This document shows, in pieces, positions 43,851-52,884 of a stretch of 64,000 nt of DNA. Numbering within the stretch: the first letter of the stretch is position 1; each line of letters starts with the position of its first letter. This DNA comes from Vibrio barjaei (GTDB lineage Bacteria; Pseudomonadota; Gammaproteobacteria; Enterobacterales; Vibrionaceae). The stretch covers positions 124,001-188,000 of the forward strand of contig NZ_LQXO02000013.1 in the NCBI RefSeq assembly GCF_001639065.2, written 5' to 3'. The position numbers and the translations under genes are program-made. The notes below the pieces were generated by a model. That model saw only the letters and a program-made list of their open reading frames with translations, was not told the origin of the DNA and made no database searches.

Positions 43851-44717
43851 TCAGTACGCTTTGATACCAAACGGCTTTAATTTTTTCGGTAATATCTCAT
43901 CCAAATTCTGAATATCGTCTGGGAATATTTCAATAAGACTCAGGTCATGCTCTTGATAAAGCGCACGTGTGTGTTCAATGGTTCTGTCGTCTGCTACATC
44001 GCTATCTGATCCCCAATATTGTAGGTAGACTTTCCCTTGTGGTAAGTAAAAATCACTCACGACATCTTGTTCTATGGGTAATTGCCGTTGATAAGCATGA
44101 ACAACGCCTGCCATATATAGCCAGTTATCAATAATTAGCTCGCCTTTCGATTGAACGTAATGACCATCGAGAGTGCGGTGTTTTGCCGCGAATTTCTGCC
44201 GAAAACTCGAGAAGGATTTTTCAGTAGAGTGCGCTTCTGCATCGTGACCTTTAAATTCGATGACGGATTGTTTTAATCGAGCGTGGCGCAATACAGAGGG
44301 GTGCCAAACCACAAACTCACTGTTGTTTTGTTTATCTTTACGAAGACGAGCACCCGCGCGAAGGCCAATGGCTGTCGCCTTCCATTGGCTATCGTCACGC
44401 TTTATCCAACCTAGCTCACTAAGTAGAAGATTGATCTTTTTAGCTGGAAGCGCAAAGTGTTCACCAAGTTGCGTTGCCGTCAGTGTTGAGTCACTAATAA
44501 GTGTTTCGTCGATAACAAGGTTTGACGGCCACACGATAAAGCGGCCATATTTTTCACTGTCCACATAGTCACCGCCGAAACGATGTCCAATATCAGTTAG
44601 CAACCAACTGGACTCGTGCCAGCTGATATAACCTGCGCGCTTTAAAAGCGTAAACAGTGCTTTAGACTCTTGGTTTCGACTTTTTGCTAGTGCGGATGTG
44701 GACAGTTTATCGTGCAT
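43851..44717 (-). CDS. Orphan PD-(D/E)XK-like nuclease-fold protein
   Basis: A 288-residue protein. Two N-terminal repeats of a small winged-helix-like unit (ALFTLLKRAGYISW..., then LSELGWIKRDD) precede a C-terminal domain with SKGELIIDNWLYMAGVVHAY, a following Asp in VVSDFYLPQGK and the VYLQYWG strand. The order Glu, Asp, Gln-x-Tyr matches degenerate PD-(D/E)XK nucleases. Function unknown. It is convergent with the SPOR-like gene and lies upstream-to-downstream after thiE. Confidence 0.65.
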   Translation of the reverse strand: MHDKLSTSALAKSRNQESKALFTLLKRAGYISWHESSWLLTDIGHRFGGDYVDSEKYGRFIVWPSNLVIDETLISDSTLTATQLGEHFALPAKKINLLLSELGWIKRDDSQWKATAIGLRAGARLRKDKQNNSEFVVWHPSVLRHARLKQSVIEFKGHDAEAHSTEKSFSSFRQKFAAKHRTLDGHYVQSKGELIIDNWLYMAGVVHAYQRQLPIEQDVVSDFYLPQGKVYLQYWGSDSDVADDRTIEHTRALYQEHDLSLIEIFPDDIQNLDEILPKKLKPFGIKAY

Positions 44718-44725
44718 TCGATTCC

Positions 44726-45355
44726 TTACTCGGCCTTTTCCATAATAGTTAACAGTTGCTGAACTGCTTGTTTGGGTGAGCCGGCATGACTAATTGCTGA
44801 AACGATCGCGACACCATGAACACCAGTTTTTGCCACATCTAACAAGTTTGATTCGTTGATACCACCAATAGCCACAATAGGTAGCTCTATCTGTTGAAGT
44901 GCATTCGTTAGCCCTTCAAGCCCCCATTCGGTTTTTATGTTGGTTTTGGTCGTCGTTGAGAATATGGCGCTTAGCCCAATATAGTCGATTGGAAGCTGTT
45001 TCGCTTGTTGCAGTTGCGCTTCGCTTTCAATGGAAAGACCAAGAATCTTATCCTCACCTATAAGGGTTCGAGCTAGGGTCGCTGGCATATCGGTCTGTCC
45101 CAAATGTACGCCATCTGCATCGATGGCAAGGGCGACGTCTACTCGGTCATTGATGATCAATGGAACGCTAGTACCCTCAAGCACCTTTTTGACAGCTGCT
45201 GCTTTGGTGATGAAGGTCCTAATATCATGATGCTTTTCACGTATTTGCACCATTGTCACTCCACCTTCAACAGCCTGCTTCACGACTTCTATTAACGTAT
45301 CGAGGTCTTGGTTTTCGTCTGTTACAAGATAGAGTCGATAAGGGTTGCGAGTCAT
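44726..45355 (-). CDS. thiE: Thiamine phosphate synthase
   Basis: A 209-residue TIM-barrel enzyme that joins HMP-PP and thiazole phosphate to give thiamine phosphate. MVQIREK, LIINDRVDVALAIDADGVHLGQTDMP and the FSTTTK phosphate loop are visible. It starts nine bases after thiM, with AAGGA upstream. Confidence 0.95.
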   Translation of the reverse strand: MTRNPYRLYLVTDENQDLDTLIEVVKQAVEGGVTMVQIREKHHDIRTFITKAAAVKKVLEGTSVPLIINDRVDVALAIDADGVHLGQTDMPATLARTLIGEDKILGLSIESEAQLQQAKQLPIDYIGLSAIFSTTTKTNIKTEWGLEGLTNALQQIELPIVAIGGINESNLLDVAKTGVHGVAIVSAISHAGSPKQAVQQLLTIMEKAE

Positions 45356-45364
45356 CGTTTGTCC

Positions 45365-46156
45365 TTAACACTCTTTAATGTGGAGACGGCGTAGCACTTC
45401 TTCATCACTAAGCTGATATAGTGCATCAAGCAAATTCATTTGTAGTGAACCTGGGCCTTTTGATTGCTCAGCCGCGATTTCACCTGCGATGGCAAATATT
45501 GCAGCAGCCGCGAGGCCTGTGGTTTCACCAATCGCAGCAAAGGCTCCTGTTACCGCTGATAGTGAGCATCCCATGCCAGTGACAAAAGGCATCATCTCAT
45601 GACCATTACTCAGCGCGTGTGTGGCTTCATTATTGACGACGTAGTCGGTTTCACCCGAGATAACAACACAGCAGTTGTAGGCTTCTACTAATGAGCGCGC
45701 CGCAGATAAAGCCGCCTCACTTGAATCCAGTGCATCGACACCTTTGTTTTGTGATTTTTCCCCTGCCATGGCAATGATTTCTGATGCGTTACCACGAATG
45801 ATTAAGTTGTCAGCGAGTTCTGCAAGTTGACGAGCGGTTGAGGTTCTTAATTTGGTTGCGCCACATCCAACAGGATCAAGTACAACTGGCTTATTATTTT
45901 CATTGGCTTGTTCTACGGCGAAGAACATACCAGGACGCCACACACTATCTAAAGTACCGATATTGATGACTAGTGCGCCTGCAAATGACATCATTTCTGC
46001 CATCTCTTGCTTTGAGTGTGACATGATTGGTGAAGCGCCTACGGCTAATAGCGCATTGGCGGTGTTATTCATGACAACGAAATTCGTGATATTGACGACG
46101 AGTGGCTTTTGCTCACGTACTTTTTGTAGCGCGTTGATAATAAGGTCTTTGTTCAT
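45365..46156 (-). CDS. thiM: Hydroxyethylthiazole kinase
   Basis: A 263-residue kinase of the thiazole salvage pathway. [35 protein letters not shown] and [14 protein letters not shown] with the catalytic Cys are conserved. The start is ATG at 46156 with GGAG upstream; an extension to 46195 is rejected. It forms an operon with thiE. No TPP riboswitch is visible in the about 100 bases upstream. Confidence 0.95.
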   Translation of the reverse strand: MNKDLIINALQKVREQKPLVVNITNFVVMNNTANALLAVGASPIMSHSKQEMAEMMSFAGALVINIGTLDSVWRPGMFFAVEQANENNKPVVLDPVGCGATKLRTSTARQLAELADNLIIRGNASEIIAMAGEKSQNKGVDALDSSEAALSAARSLVEAYNCCVVISGETDYVVNNEATHALSNGHEMMPFVTGMGCSLSAVTGAFAAIGETTGLAAAAIFAIAGEIAAEQSKGPGSLQMNLLDALYQLSDEEVLRRLHIKEC

Positions 46157-46260
46157 GTTTATCTCCAAACCTAGATTGAGCCGATAGAATGACAATAAAT
46201 TAAAACAGGCTCAGGTTATGACTTTTTGAATGATTGTAATGGTAATTAGCTCTGTTTGCT

Positions 46261-47217
46261 TTAGATAGCGTGTAAAGAGGTCAGAATAATGATGCCAACA
46301 GTGCAAGTAAGCGTCGAAAGCACTGTTGTCAGTGCGATAATATTCGCTGCAAGCACTGAGTTTCCTCCCATAGAGCGAGCCATGACGTAGCTTGCAGCAG
46401 CGACTGGCGATGCACCCATAAAGAAGAGAATGCCTAACTCTAAGCCTCTAAAACCGAACCAGTAGCCTGCTGTTGTCACCACAAATGGAGCCAAAATAAG
46501 TTTGTAACTACTGGCGAGCCATGCTGGTTTCTGTTCTTTTTTCATCGAGCTTAAGTCTAGCGAGCCTCCAGTACAAAGGAGGGCTAATGGCAGTGTCATT
46601 CTGGCGAAATAATTACCGGCATCAATGACTATATCAGGCACGGGAATCGACAACATGTAGAATACCAGACCAGACACAATTGCGATAATTAATGGGTTTT
46701 TGGTCAATGTAGTCAGCATGATTTTTCCGGCTGAAACACCAGAGTCTGTGCCTTTTGGGGTAAGGCAAATCACCGCTTGAACATTATAGATAAAGGTAGT
46801 GACAGCCACATAGATAGCCGCTAAAGCGACCCCCTTTTCTCCGTATGCGTTGGCGACGTAAGCCAAGCCTATAATCCCGGTATTAGCTCGAAAACTTCCT
46901 TGAATGATGACGCCTTTATCCGAGGAATGACGAAACATGGTGCCAACGGAGGTGTATGTGAAAATGAAGAACAGTATGTTGGCAATAATGCTAAAAGTAA
47001 TGAATTGGCTCGCCGCGGAGAAATTGTGTTCGGAGTTGACGATGCTTAAAAATAGCATGGCGGGTAGGGTAACTTTAAAGACCAACTTAGACGCCACGTC
47101 GATAAAATTATCGTTGATCAGGCCGATTCGTTTGAACACCACTCCCAAAATGATCATAAGACAAATCGGGCCCGTAATGGTGATAGAAAACAGCAATTGG
47201 TCGACCAAAGAGTCCAT
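46261..47217 (-). CDS. AEC-family transporter
   Basis: A 318-residue membrane protein with about ten helices. MIILGVVFKRIGLINDNF at the start and the second-half inverted repeat (PLALLCTGGSLDL, GASPVAAASYVMA) match the auxin-efflux-carrier family (YwkB/MdcF-like). The second ATG (47217) has better GGA spacing than 47223. It could export or import a small carboxylate. It lies upstream of thiM on the same strand but with a 104-base gap. Confidence 0.9.
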   Translation of the reverse strand: MDSLVDQLLFSITITGPICLMIILGVVFKRIGLINDNFIDVASKLVFKVTLPAMLFLSIVNSEHNFSAASQFITFSIIANILFFIFTYTSVGTMFRHSSDKGVIIQGSFRANTGIIGLAYVANAYGEKGVALAAIYVAVTTFIYNVQAVICLTPKGTDSGVSAGKIMLTTLTKNPLIIAIVSGLVFYMLSIPVPDIVIDAGNYFARMTLPLALLCTGGSLDLSSMKKEQKPAWLASSYKLILAPFVVTTAGYWFGFRGLELGILFFMGASPVAAASYVMARSMGGNSVLAANIIALTTVLSTLTCTVGIIILTSLHAI

Positions 47218-47293
47218 AAACATTCCATATTATCAGCGCAGTAGCATTGAATAATTATTCCACATCTTCTCATCTCAATAAATCAAGGATTGC

Positions 47294-47311
47294 AAAAAAG
47301 TACGACCGTGC
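47294..47311. promoter_or_regulatory. TetR-operator candidate 1
   Basis: AAAAAAGTACGACCGTGC matches the site at 47951 at 16 of 18 positions. It is 36 bases before the tetR start. Confidence 0.5.
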
Positions 47312-47347
47312 TAAATTGATGGTGTATTCGTTTTATTAGAGATTTAA

Positions 47348-47932
47348 ATGAGCAAAGGTAAGCTGACCAAAGAGCACATTCTTAATCAAGCATTCGGCAT
47401 AGCGAGTCGTGAAGGCTTAGAAAGCCTGACGATTGGTGAGCTGGCTAAGCAGTGTCAGATGTCGAAGAGTGGTCTATTTGCGCATTTTAATTCCAAAGTG
47501 AACTTACAGGTAGCGGTAGTTGAGTATGCCGATGCTACGTTCCAGACTCGTGTGATCGCCCCTGTTAGAGAGCATCAGCATGAGTTGGTGATTGATAAGC
47601 TTAGGCATTTGATTGATAACTGGATGTGTTGGAATCAATCATTCCAAGGTAGTTGTATGTTTATCGATGCTTGGCGCGATAATCGTCAAGACGAACTGCA
47701 AGTTTCTCTACGCAAAGCGATTTATCGCTGGATCAGCTATTTAACGATACAAATCGACAAGGCCGTCGAAACTGGCGAGTTCAAAAAAGATCTGGATGTT
47801 AAGCAAGCGGCGTTTGAACTTTATGGGCATTATCTTAGTGCGCACGTTTTTTATTCACTCGTTGGGCAAGAAGAAAGTAGCCAAAGGTTTTGGAATAGTG
47901 TGACTAAGTCTTTTGAGTCTTGGTCGAGCTAA
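47348..47932 (+). CDS. TetR-family transcriptional regulator
   Basis: A 194-residue regulator. The N-terminal HTH (LESLTIGELAKQCQMSKSGLF) is canonical TetR, followed by a helical ligand domain. It stands upstream of an alpha/beta hydrolase gene; matching sites before both genes suggest autoregulation and control of the hydrolase. Confidence 0.92.
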   Translation: MSKGKLTKEHILNQAFGIASREGLESLTIGELAKQCQMSKSGLFAHFNSKVNLQVAVVEYADATFQTRVIAPVREHQHELVIDKLRHLIDNWMCWNQSFQGSCMFIDAWRDNRQDELQVSLRKAIYRWISYLTIQIDKAVETGEFKKDLDVKQAAFELYGHYLSAHVFYSLVGQEESSQRFWNSVTKSFESWSS

Positions 47933-47950
47933 TAGACATTTTTTTAAGAT

Positions 47951-47968
47951 AAAAAAGCACGACCGTTC
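47951..47968. promoter_or_regulatory. TetR-operator candidate 2
   Basis: AAAAAAGCACGACCGTTC, near-identical to the site before tetR, 27 bases before the hydrolase ATG. It is the left half of an inverted repeat GCACG / CGTGC. Confidence 0.5.
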
Positions 47969-47995
47969 GAAACGTGCTGTAAGGAAGAGTCAGTC

Positions 47996-48847
47996 ATGAG
48001 TGACAAAATTTACTTCAACACTTCTAATAAATTCAGCTTTAAAAAGCGCATGATTAACCTTACGACGCGCGCTCATCATAAGTTGGCGCCCAATCATGCG
48101 AAGAATACCGCGAAGAAGCTATTGTTGACGCCTGTTCGTTCTAAACCAAAGAATTCTGAGCCTCAGGGGTTGGTGAAGGGGGAGATCGCGACGCCAGAAG
48201 GGATGCTAAAGACATATCGTCTTGGTACAGGTCCTGTGTGGATTTTGACTCATGGTTGGTCTGGTACGGCAAGCCAATTCTTCCCGCTAATGGAGTACAT
48301 CGCAAGTCGAGGGTTTACTGCGCTTGCGTATGATCATCCTGCTCATGGTGAAAGTGAAGGTGCGTTTGGGCATATTCCTGCTTTTGTCGGCGGTTTAGAA
48401 GGTCTGCTAGATAATGAAGACGATGTTGCTGGGTTAGTTGGGCATAGCATGGGCACGGCTTCGGCGATTGAATGTAAGCACGCGAAACTTCACGATAAAC
48501 CTTTGCTGCTTATTGCACCGGTTCTCGACTATCTTGATAATTTGTTTGGTAGCGTCGCACGTTCTGGCTATTCGATGCGTTTGTTTGAAGCTGTGGTCGA
48601 TGATATTCAAACCCAATATCAGTACCCTCTGCAAACCATCGATCCATACAACAAATTGGCGCTTCGCAATGCGCCAACGATTATCGTTCATGATGAGAAA
48701 GATCGTTTCACTAAATATTCTGTGTCAGCGAGAGCAGCGCAAGAGATGGTCAATGTAGAGTTGGTTACGACACACGGACAAGGCCATGGTCGCGTTATGC
48801 AGTGTCAGGAGGCAAAATCGAGCTTTGATAAGCTGATTGGTGTTTAA
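47996..48847 (+). CDS. Alpha/beta hydrolase
   Basis: A 283-residue serine hydrolase. The oxyanion loop is in LTHGWSGTASQF, the nucleophile elbow is GHSMG (about residue 150), and later Asp (HDEKDRFTK) and His (GQGHGRVM) complete the triad. The substrate is unknown. AAGGAAG precedes ATG. It lies 63 bases after tetR. Confidence 0.9.
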   Translation: MSDKIYFNTSNKFSFKKRMINLTTRAHHKLAPNHAKNTAKKLLLTPVRSKPKNSEPQGLVKGEIATPEGMLKTYRLGTGPVWILTHGWSGTASQFFPLMEYIASRGFTALAYDHPAHGESEGAFGHIPAFVGGLEGLLDNEDDVAGLVGHSMGTASAIECKHAKLHDKPLLLIAPVLDYLDNLFGSVARSGYSMRLFEAVVDDIQTQYQYPLQTIDPYNKLALRNAPTIIVHDEKDRFTKYSVSARAAQEMVNVELVTTHGQGHGRVMQCQEAKSSFDKLIGV

Positions 48848-48930
48848 TAAAATCAATATGTTGTAAATATATCCGTATTGTTGATGTGGTTAACAGATTG
48901 ATAATTTTTCATTATGCGCTTGGTTTTCTA

Positions 48931-48955
48931 TATGGGATCATAGCCTGGTCCCATA
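48931..48955 (+). repeat. Leader hairpin 1 before the SLC13 transporter gene
   Basis: TATGGGATCA / TGGTCCCATA (one G-T pair) around five bases. A second stem, GTATCC / GGATAC, lies at 48981-49011. Confidence 0.5.
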
Positions 48956-49072
48956 AGCGTAGAAACTGAGTATCAGTGTCGTATCCTCTTTAATATAACT
49001 ACATCGGATACAGTCAGCCTTCTGATCGAATCTAACTTCCGGTTTCATTATCTCGTTTATGGCGTTAGGGCC

Positions 49073-49103
49073 ACGACATTGAAGCGTGTTTCAAGGTCGT
49101 TTT
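49073..49103 (+). terminator. Attenuator-like hairpin before the SLC13 transporter gene
   Basis: ACGACATTGAA / TTCAAGGTCGT (one mismatch) around a 5-base loop, followed by TTTT, 30 bases before the start codon. Could terminate or attenuate transcription. Confidence 0.45.
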
Positions 49104-49132
49104 CGCCCGTCTAATCAAAGGAAGCCATAATA

Positions 49133-50521
49133 ATGAATAGAAACGATAGTGTCCCCTTACCCTCCAATACCCGAGAGTGGTTCTTTAACCGTAACAGCAT
49201 GATTATTCTTGCCGACGTTTTGCTGTTTGCTGTGCTCTATTACACCTTACCGTTTGAACCAAACGTTGTGCTGGGAATTAGTATCTTAGCGTTTATTGCT
49301 GTGCTGTGGTTGACCGAAGCGCTTCACGTAACAGTGACTGCTATATTGGTGCCGGTGATTGCGGTTTTGTTCGGTGTGTTTGATACGCAGACCGCTTTGA
49401 ATAACTTTGCCAATTCCATCATATTTTTGTTTTTGGGTGGTTTTGCACTAGCGGCGGCTATGCATAGACAAGGTTTAGATAAGGTTATTGCCGATAAAGT
49501 GCTAGTGATGGCAAAAGGCAAGATGAGTGTTGCGGTGTTCATGCTGTTTGGTGTTACTGCACTCTTATCTATGTGGATCAGTAATACCGCTACGGCGGCA
49601 ATGATGTTGCCATTGGTGCTTGGTGTATTAAGTAAAGTGAATGAAGAAAGCGGTCATAACACGTATGTGTTTGTACTACTTGGCATTGCTTATAGTGCAA
49701 GTATTGGTGGTATTGCAACAATGGTTGGTAGTCCACCTAACGCGATCGCCGCGGCAGAAGTAGGGCTCTCTTTTACTGATTGGATGGCATTTGGCTTACC
49801 AACATCAATTATTCTGCTACCTATTGCATTAGCTGTCTTGTTCTTTGTATTAAAACCTAAGCTTGATGGTGAGTTCGAAATCAATCATGAGCAAGTGAAT
49901 TGGGACAAAGGGAAAGTCGTCACGCTGCTTATCTTTGGTCTTACGGTATTCTTATGGATATTCAGCAAACCGATCAATGCAATGTTGGGCGGGTATGCGA
50001 AGTTTGACACCATCGTTGCTCTTGGCGCTATTGTTGCGGTGAACTTTGCTCGAGTGGTTCATTGGAAGGATATTGAGAAGACCGCAGACTGGGGTGTCTT
50101 ACTGCTGTTTGGTGGTGGTATCTGTTTAAGTAATGTCCTTAAGGCGACAGGAACGAGTGTTTTCCTTGCCAATGAATTAAGTGACATGATCTCTCAGTTC
50201 AACATGTTGGTGATTATTTTAGTGATTGCGGCGTTTGTTGTCTTCTTAACTGAGTTTGCCAGCAACACGGCGAGTGCGGCGTTGCTGATTCCAGTTTTTG
50301 CGAGTGTCGCTGAAGCGTTTGGAATGTCACCAGTTATTTTGTCGGTGTTAATTGCAGTGGCAGCCTCTTGTGCGTTTATGCTACCGGTAGCGACACCTCC
50401 GAATGCGATTGTTTTTGCCTCTGGTCATATTAAACAGCAAGAGATGATGCGTATTGGTATTATCTTGAATATCGCTTGTATCGGCGCTTTGACCATTATT
50501 GCAATGAGCTTTTGGGCATAG
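49133..50521 (+). CDS. SLC13/DASS-family anion:sodium symporter
   Basis: A 462-residue inner-membrane transporter with about 11-12 helices. The two Ser-Asn-Thr motifs ([12 protein letters not shown] and [12 protein letters not shown]) and the conserved Pro-rich loops ([24 protein letters not shown]) are those of Na+-coupled di/tricarboxylate transporters. Substrate likely a C4-dicarboxylate or citrate, by inference. Its leader has several hairpins. Confidence 0.93.
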   Translation: MNRNDSVPLPSNTREWFFNRNSMIILADVLLFAVLYYTLPFEPNVVLGISILAFIAVLWLTEALHVTVTAILVPVIAVLFGVFDTQTALNNFANSIIFLFLGGFALAAAMHRQGLDKVIADKVLVMAKGKMSVAVFMLFGVTALLSMWISNTATAAMMLPLVLGVLSKVNEESGHNTYVFVLLGIAYSASIGGIATMVGSPPNAIAAAEVGLSFTDWMAFGLPTSIILLPIALAVLFFVLKPKLDGEFEINHEQVNWDKGKVVTLLIFGLTVFLWIFSKPINAMLGGYAKFDTIVALGAIVAVNFARVVHWKDIEKTADWGVLLLFGGGICLSNVLKATGTSVFLANELSDMISQFNMLVIILVIAAFVVFLTEFASNTASAALLIPVFASVAEAFGMSPVILSVLIAVAASCAFMLPVATPPNAIVFASGHIKQQEMMRIGIILNIACIGALTIIAMSFWA

Positions 50522-50567
50522 TCTAACGTCAACGAGTTGACTAAATAATCAAATAAGTCGTAAACAG

Positions 50568-50601
50568 AAAGGGGTCATCAGTGTGTACTGATGACCCCTT
50601 T
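50568..50601. terminator. Bidirectional terminator
   Basis: Perfect 15-base arms AAAGGGGTCATCAGT / ACTGATGACCCCTTT with a GTGT loop, between converging transporter and esterase genes. Confidence 0.85.
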
Positions 50602-50603
50602 GC

Positions 50604-51206
50604 TTACCAGTTTATTTCGTCCAGTGCGTTATAAATAAGTTGAGCGCCAAGCGGTGACAAATGAATTCCATCAGCTTGATATAGCGATGCGTAGTCTCTT
50701 TCGCATGCATATTGTTCAAACGTTTGGTAGATATCCACGATCTCAAGACCATTCTCTCCGCTGCTATACATTGCCTTCAGCTTTTTGGCGTGTTTTTGAC
50801 TCAACTGCTTAATGGCACCGCGAATGTTTTCAACGGTGTCCTTACTATTGCCAAACATTGGGAGAGAACCAACTGGGTCGATAGCAGAAGTAACGAGCAA
50901 AATGGGTTGGATACCATGATGTTGGGACTGGGCAATCATAGCGTTGAGATTACTGGCAACTACACTGATATCAGTGCCCCAGTTAAGATCGTTCAACCCG
51001 CCAAACAACATAACGGCATCTGGAGCTTGGTCTAGAACTTGTGGTTTGAATCTAGATAACATTCCTGTTGTCGTGTCACCGGGAACACCACAGTTGATAA
51101 ACTCAATATTAGGATGGGCTGTAATGAGTTTATCTGACCAATTTTGATTACTGGCTAGGCCCCATCCAGCCGTCAAGCTGTCACCCAATAGGACGATTTT
51201 TTTCAC
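50604..51206 (-). CDS. SGNH/GDSL-type esterase
   Basis: A 200-residue hydrolase of the TesA-like group. Block I VLLGDSLTAGWGL has the nucleophile Ser, block III is GGLNDLNWG, and the Asp-His pair lies in ADGIHLSPLGAQ. The start is GTG at 51206; the open frame further upstream belongs to the neighbouring gene region and is rejected. A terminator separates it from the DUF2057 gene. No signal peptide is visible, unlike E. coli TesA. Confidence 0.88.
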   Translation of the reverse strand: MKKIVLLGDSLTAGWGLASNQNWSDKLITAHPNIEFINCGVPGDTTTGMLSRFKPQVLDQAPDAVMLFGGLNDLNWGTDISVVASNLNAMIAQSQHHGIQPILLVTSAIDPVGSLPMFGNSKDTVENIRGAIKQLSQKHAKKLKAMYSSGENGLEIVDIYQTFEQYACERDYASLYQADGIHLSPLGAQLIYNALDEINW

Positions 51207-51226
51207 GTATAATTCTCGTATGATCG

Positions 51227-51255
51227 AAAAAGCCGCTCTATTAAGAGCGGCTTTT
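51227..51255 (-). terminator. Terminator of the DUF2057 gene
   Basis: Arms AAAAGCCGCTCT / AGAGCGGCTTTT with a 4-base loop; the T-run follows on the minus strand. Confidence 0.88.
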
Positions 51256-51267
51256 GAATAAATTAGA

Positions 51268-51945
51268 TTAGTTGCTGCTGATGTATTCTTTAAAGCGAGC
51301 TTTAGTGTCTGCATCTGCCTTGTTGTACCAGAAGATGAGCATCTCTTCAGCAGTATTATCAGCGGCACCACCAGGGACGGCAATTTCTGCATTTGCTGGG
51401 TCTGCAGGCAGCGTTGCTGGAAGTGTGACCGCTGCAACTGCCCCAGCCGCAGCGATAGCGGCTACGCCACCTTTGCGGTTGTAATCTTCTGCTTCTCGGT
51501 TGTAATCACGGCCGATCTGCATACCATCTTTAATCAGCTTATCTTGAGTGACTGGGATTGCGTTGCCATTAGCGTCAACCAAAGACCATTGAAAGCTATC
51601 AATGTCCTTTTTAGCCTGACGTTCATTCTGGTAGGAAGGCACTTCTAGCGTGAGTTCTGTATTGCTAGCATCAAAACGAGCGATGATTGCTTTGCTTGGA
51701 ACCGTCACACGTTCTTCTCGATTCAAATCAAACAAAGGTTCGAAGCGAAATACAATTTGGTTTACACCATCTGGAAGCGTAGCGGTTTTGCCAGAAGAGA
51801 AGAAACCGTTGGATTTTGTCTCGGGGTCTCCAGCATTGACTGATAGTAGATCAACAGAGTCCGGGATTTTGATCGTCACATCAGCAACAGCCATGGTGCT
51901 GCAACCAGCGAGTAATGCACAAGCAAGAATCTTAGAAGCTTTCAT
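51268..51945 (-). CDS. DUF2057 (UPF0319, YccT-like) periplasmic protein
   Basis: A 225-residue protein. The N-terminus has both a lipobox-like LLAGC (Cys 15) and a signal-peptidase I-like AVA-DV cut, so the anchoring is uncertain. The IPDSVDLLSVNAGD start and NQIVFRFE segment match DUF2057. Function unknown. It is monocistronic. Confidence 0.87.
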   Translation of the reverse strand: MKASKILACALLAGCSTMAVADVTIKIPDSVDLLSVNAGDPETKSNGFFSSGKTATLPDGVNQIVFRFEPLFDLNREERVTVPSKAIIARFDASNTELTLEVPSYQNERQAKKDIDSFQWSLVDANGNAIPVTQDKLIKDGMQIGRDYNREAEDYNRKGGVAAIAAAGAVAAVTLPATLPADPANAEIAVPGGAADNTAEEMLIFWYNKADADTKARFKEYISSN

Positions 51946-52057
51946 TTTATTTTATCCTAGCAGAATTATTCTAATAGTTTAGCGTACACTAGATTGCCTA
52001 TGTTATGGATTGATTGCAATCTTCGCCGCAATACTAATATGGAATTTAATCAAAAAA

Positions 52058-52513
52058 TTACAATGCATGCTTGTCATTGGTGTCGTCGACGATCGGAAAT
52101 ACTGCATCGTAAACCAGATTAAAGAAATAGGCGTAAAATAGAGCCACAATTACGAAGCCCAAGTCAGCTAGCACGGCATCGATTAATGATAGGTTTAAGC
52201 TCCATGCCAACAATGGAATAGTCGCGATTAGTAACCCTAACTCGAACAGTAATGCGTGGTAGACACGTTGAGTGGGGGTCTTTTTTGATGTCTCTCGTAA
52301 GTAAATCAAAGCTCGATCAAAAGCATAATTGTAAATGTAGTTCCAGACCATCGCGATCAACGACAACGAAAATGCAGTTAACGCTGCGGTTTTTACGTTT
52401 GCTCCAAAAACAAACATACAAATTGGTGCTGCAATAAGTAACAGTAATAGCTCGAACAAAATGGTATGTCTCAATCTATCCGCTGGGCTTCTCATTACAT
52501 TTTTTGAACTCAC
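52058..52513 (-). CDS. PACE-family efflux transporter (BTP domain)
   Basis: A 151-residue inner-membrane protein with four helices in two tandem BTP repeats, RLRHTILFELLLLL and RVYHALLFELGLLI, each with the conserved Glu. PACE proteins such as AceI export biocides or polyamines. The start is GTG at 52513 with AAGGAG upstream. It is monocistronic. Confidence 0.88.
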   Translation of the reverse strand: MSSKNVMRSPADRLRHTILFELLLLLIAAPICMFVFGANVKTAALTAFSLSLIAMVWNYIYNYAFDRALIYLRETSKKTPTQRVYHALLFELGLLIATIPLLAWSLNLSLIDAVLADLGFVIVALFYAYFFNLVYDAVFPIVDDTNDKHAL

Positions 52514-52884
52514 AATGTGCTCTCCTTCACATCTCATCGAATTACGCAAACTTTATAAAAAAAATATTACATTTTGAAGATCGATCTATTATATTTTCGA
52601 ATTGGTCGGAGGAGTGATGACTCTAATGCCATATTTTCGTAAGAATATGATCTAAATATACGTTTTCAATAATTTCAATGAATGTGTTGCTCATTGTGGG
52701 TGTTATTAATATATATATGAGCGACTATTGTTTGTTCTGAATTGCCAGTTTTGAAAATTACCTATTAACTATGCGGATACTTGGTCTTTTTCCTCAAACT
52801 AATATTTAGTAGGATGTCGACTGGTGTTACCTCCACCAAACTGCACTCAATGAGCCTAAATGGTCTCAAAAGAATGGAATCTAA
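52514..52884. other. AT-rich divergent intergenic region
   Basis: About 370 bases between the PACE gene and the outer-membrane protein gene. It includes a short TA-rich run near 52710. I see no gene or clear site. Confidence 0.4.

Noticed and set aside
46157..46260. TPP riboswitch before thiM
   Set aside because: No CUGAGA-type or other conserved TPP core seen by eye.
50604..51437. 277-aa form of the SGNH esterase
   Set aside because: Its first 77 residues lie across the terminator and the DUF2057 gene; the GTG at 51206 gives a normal N-terminus.
52700..52730. AT-rich run as a possible origin or phase-variable tract
   Set aside because: Too short and without repeats or DnaA boxes.
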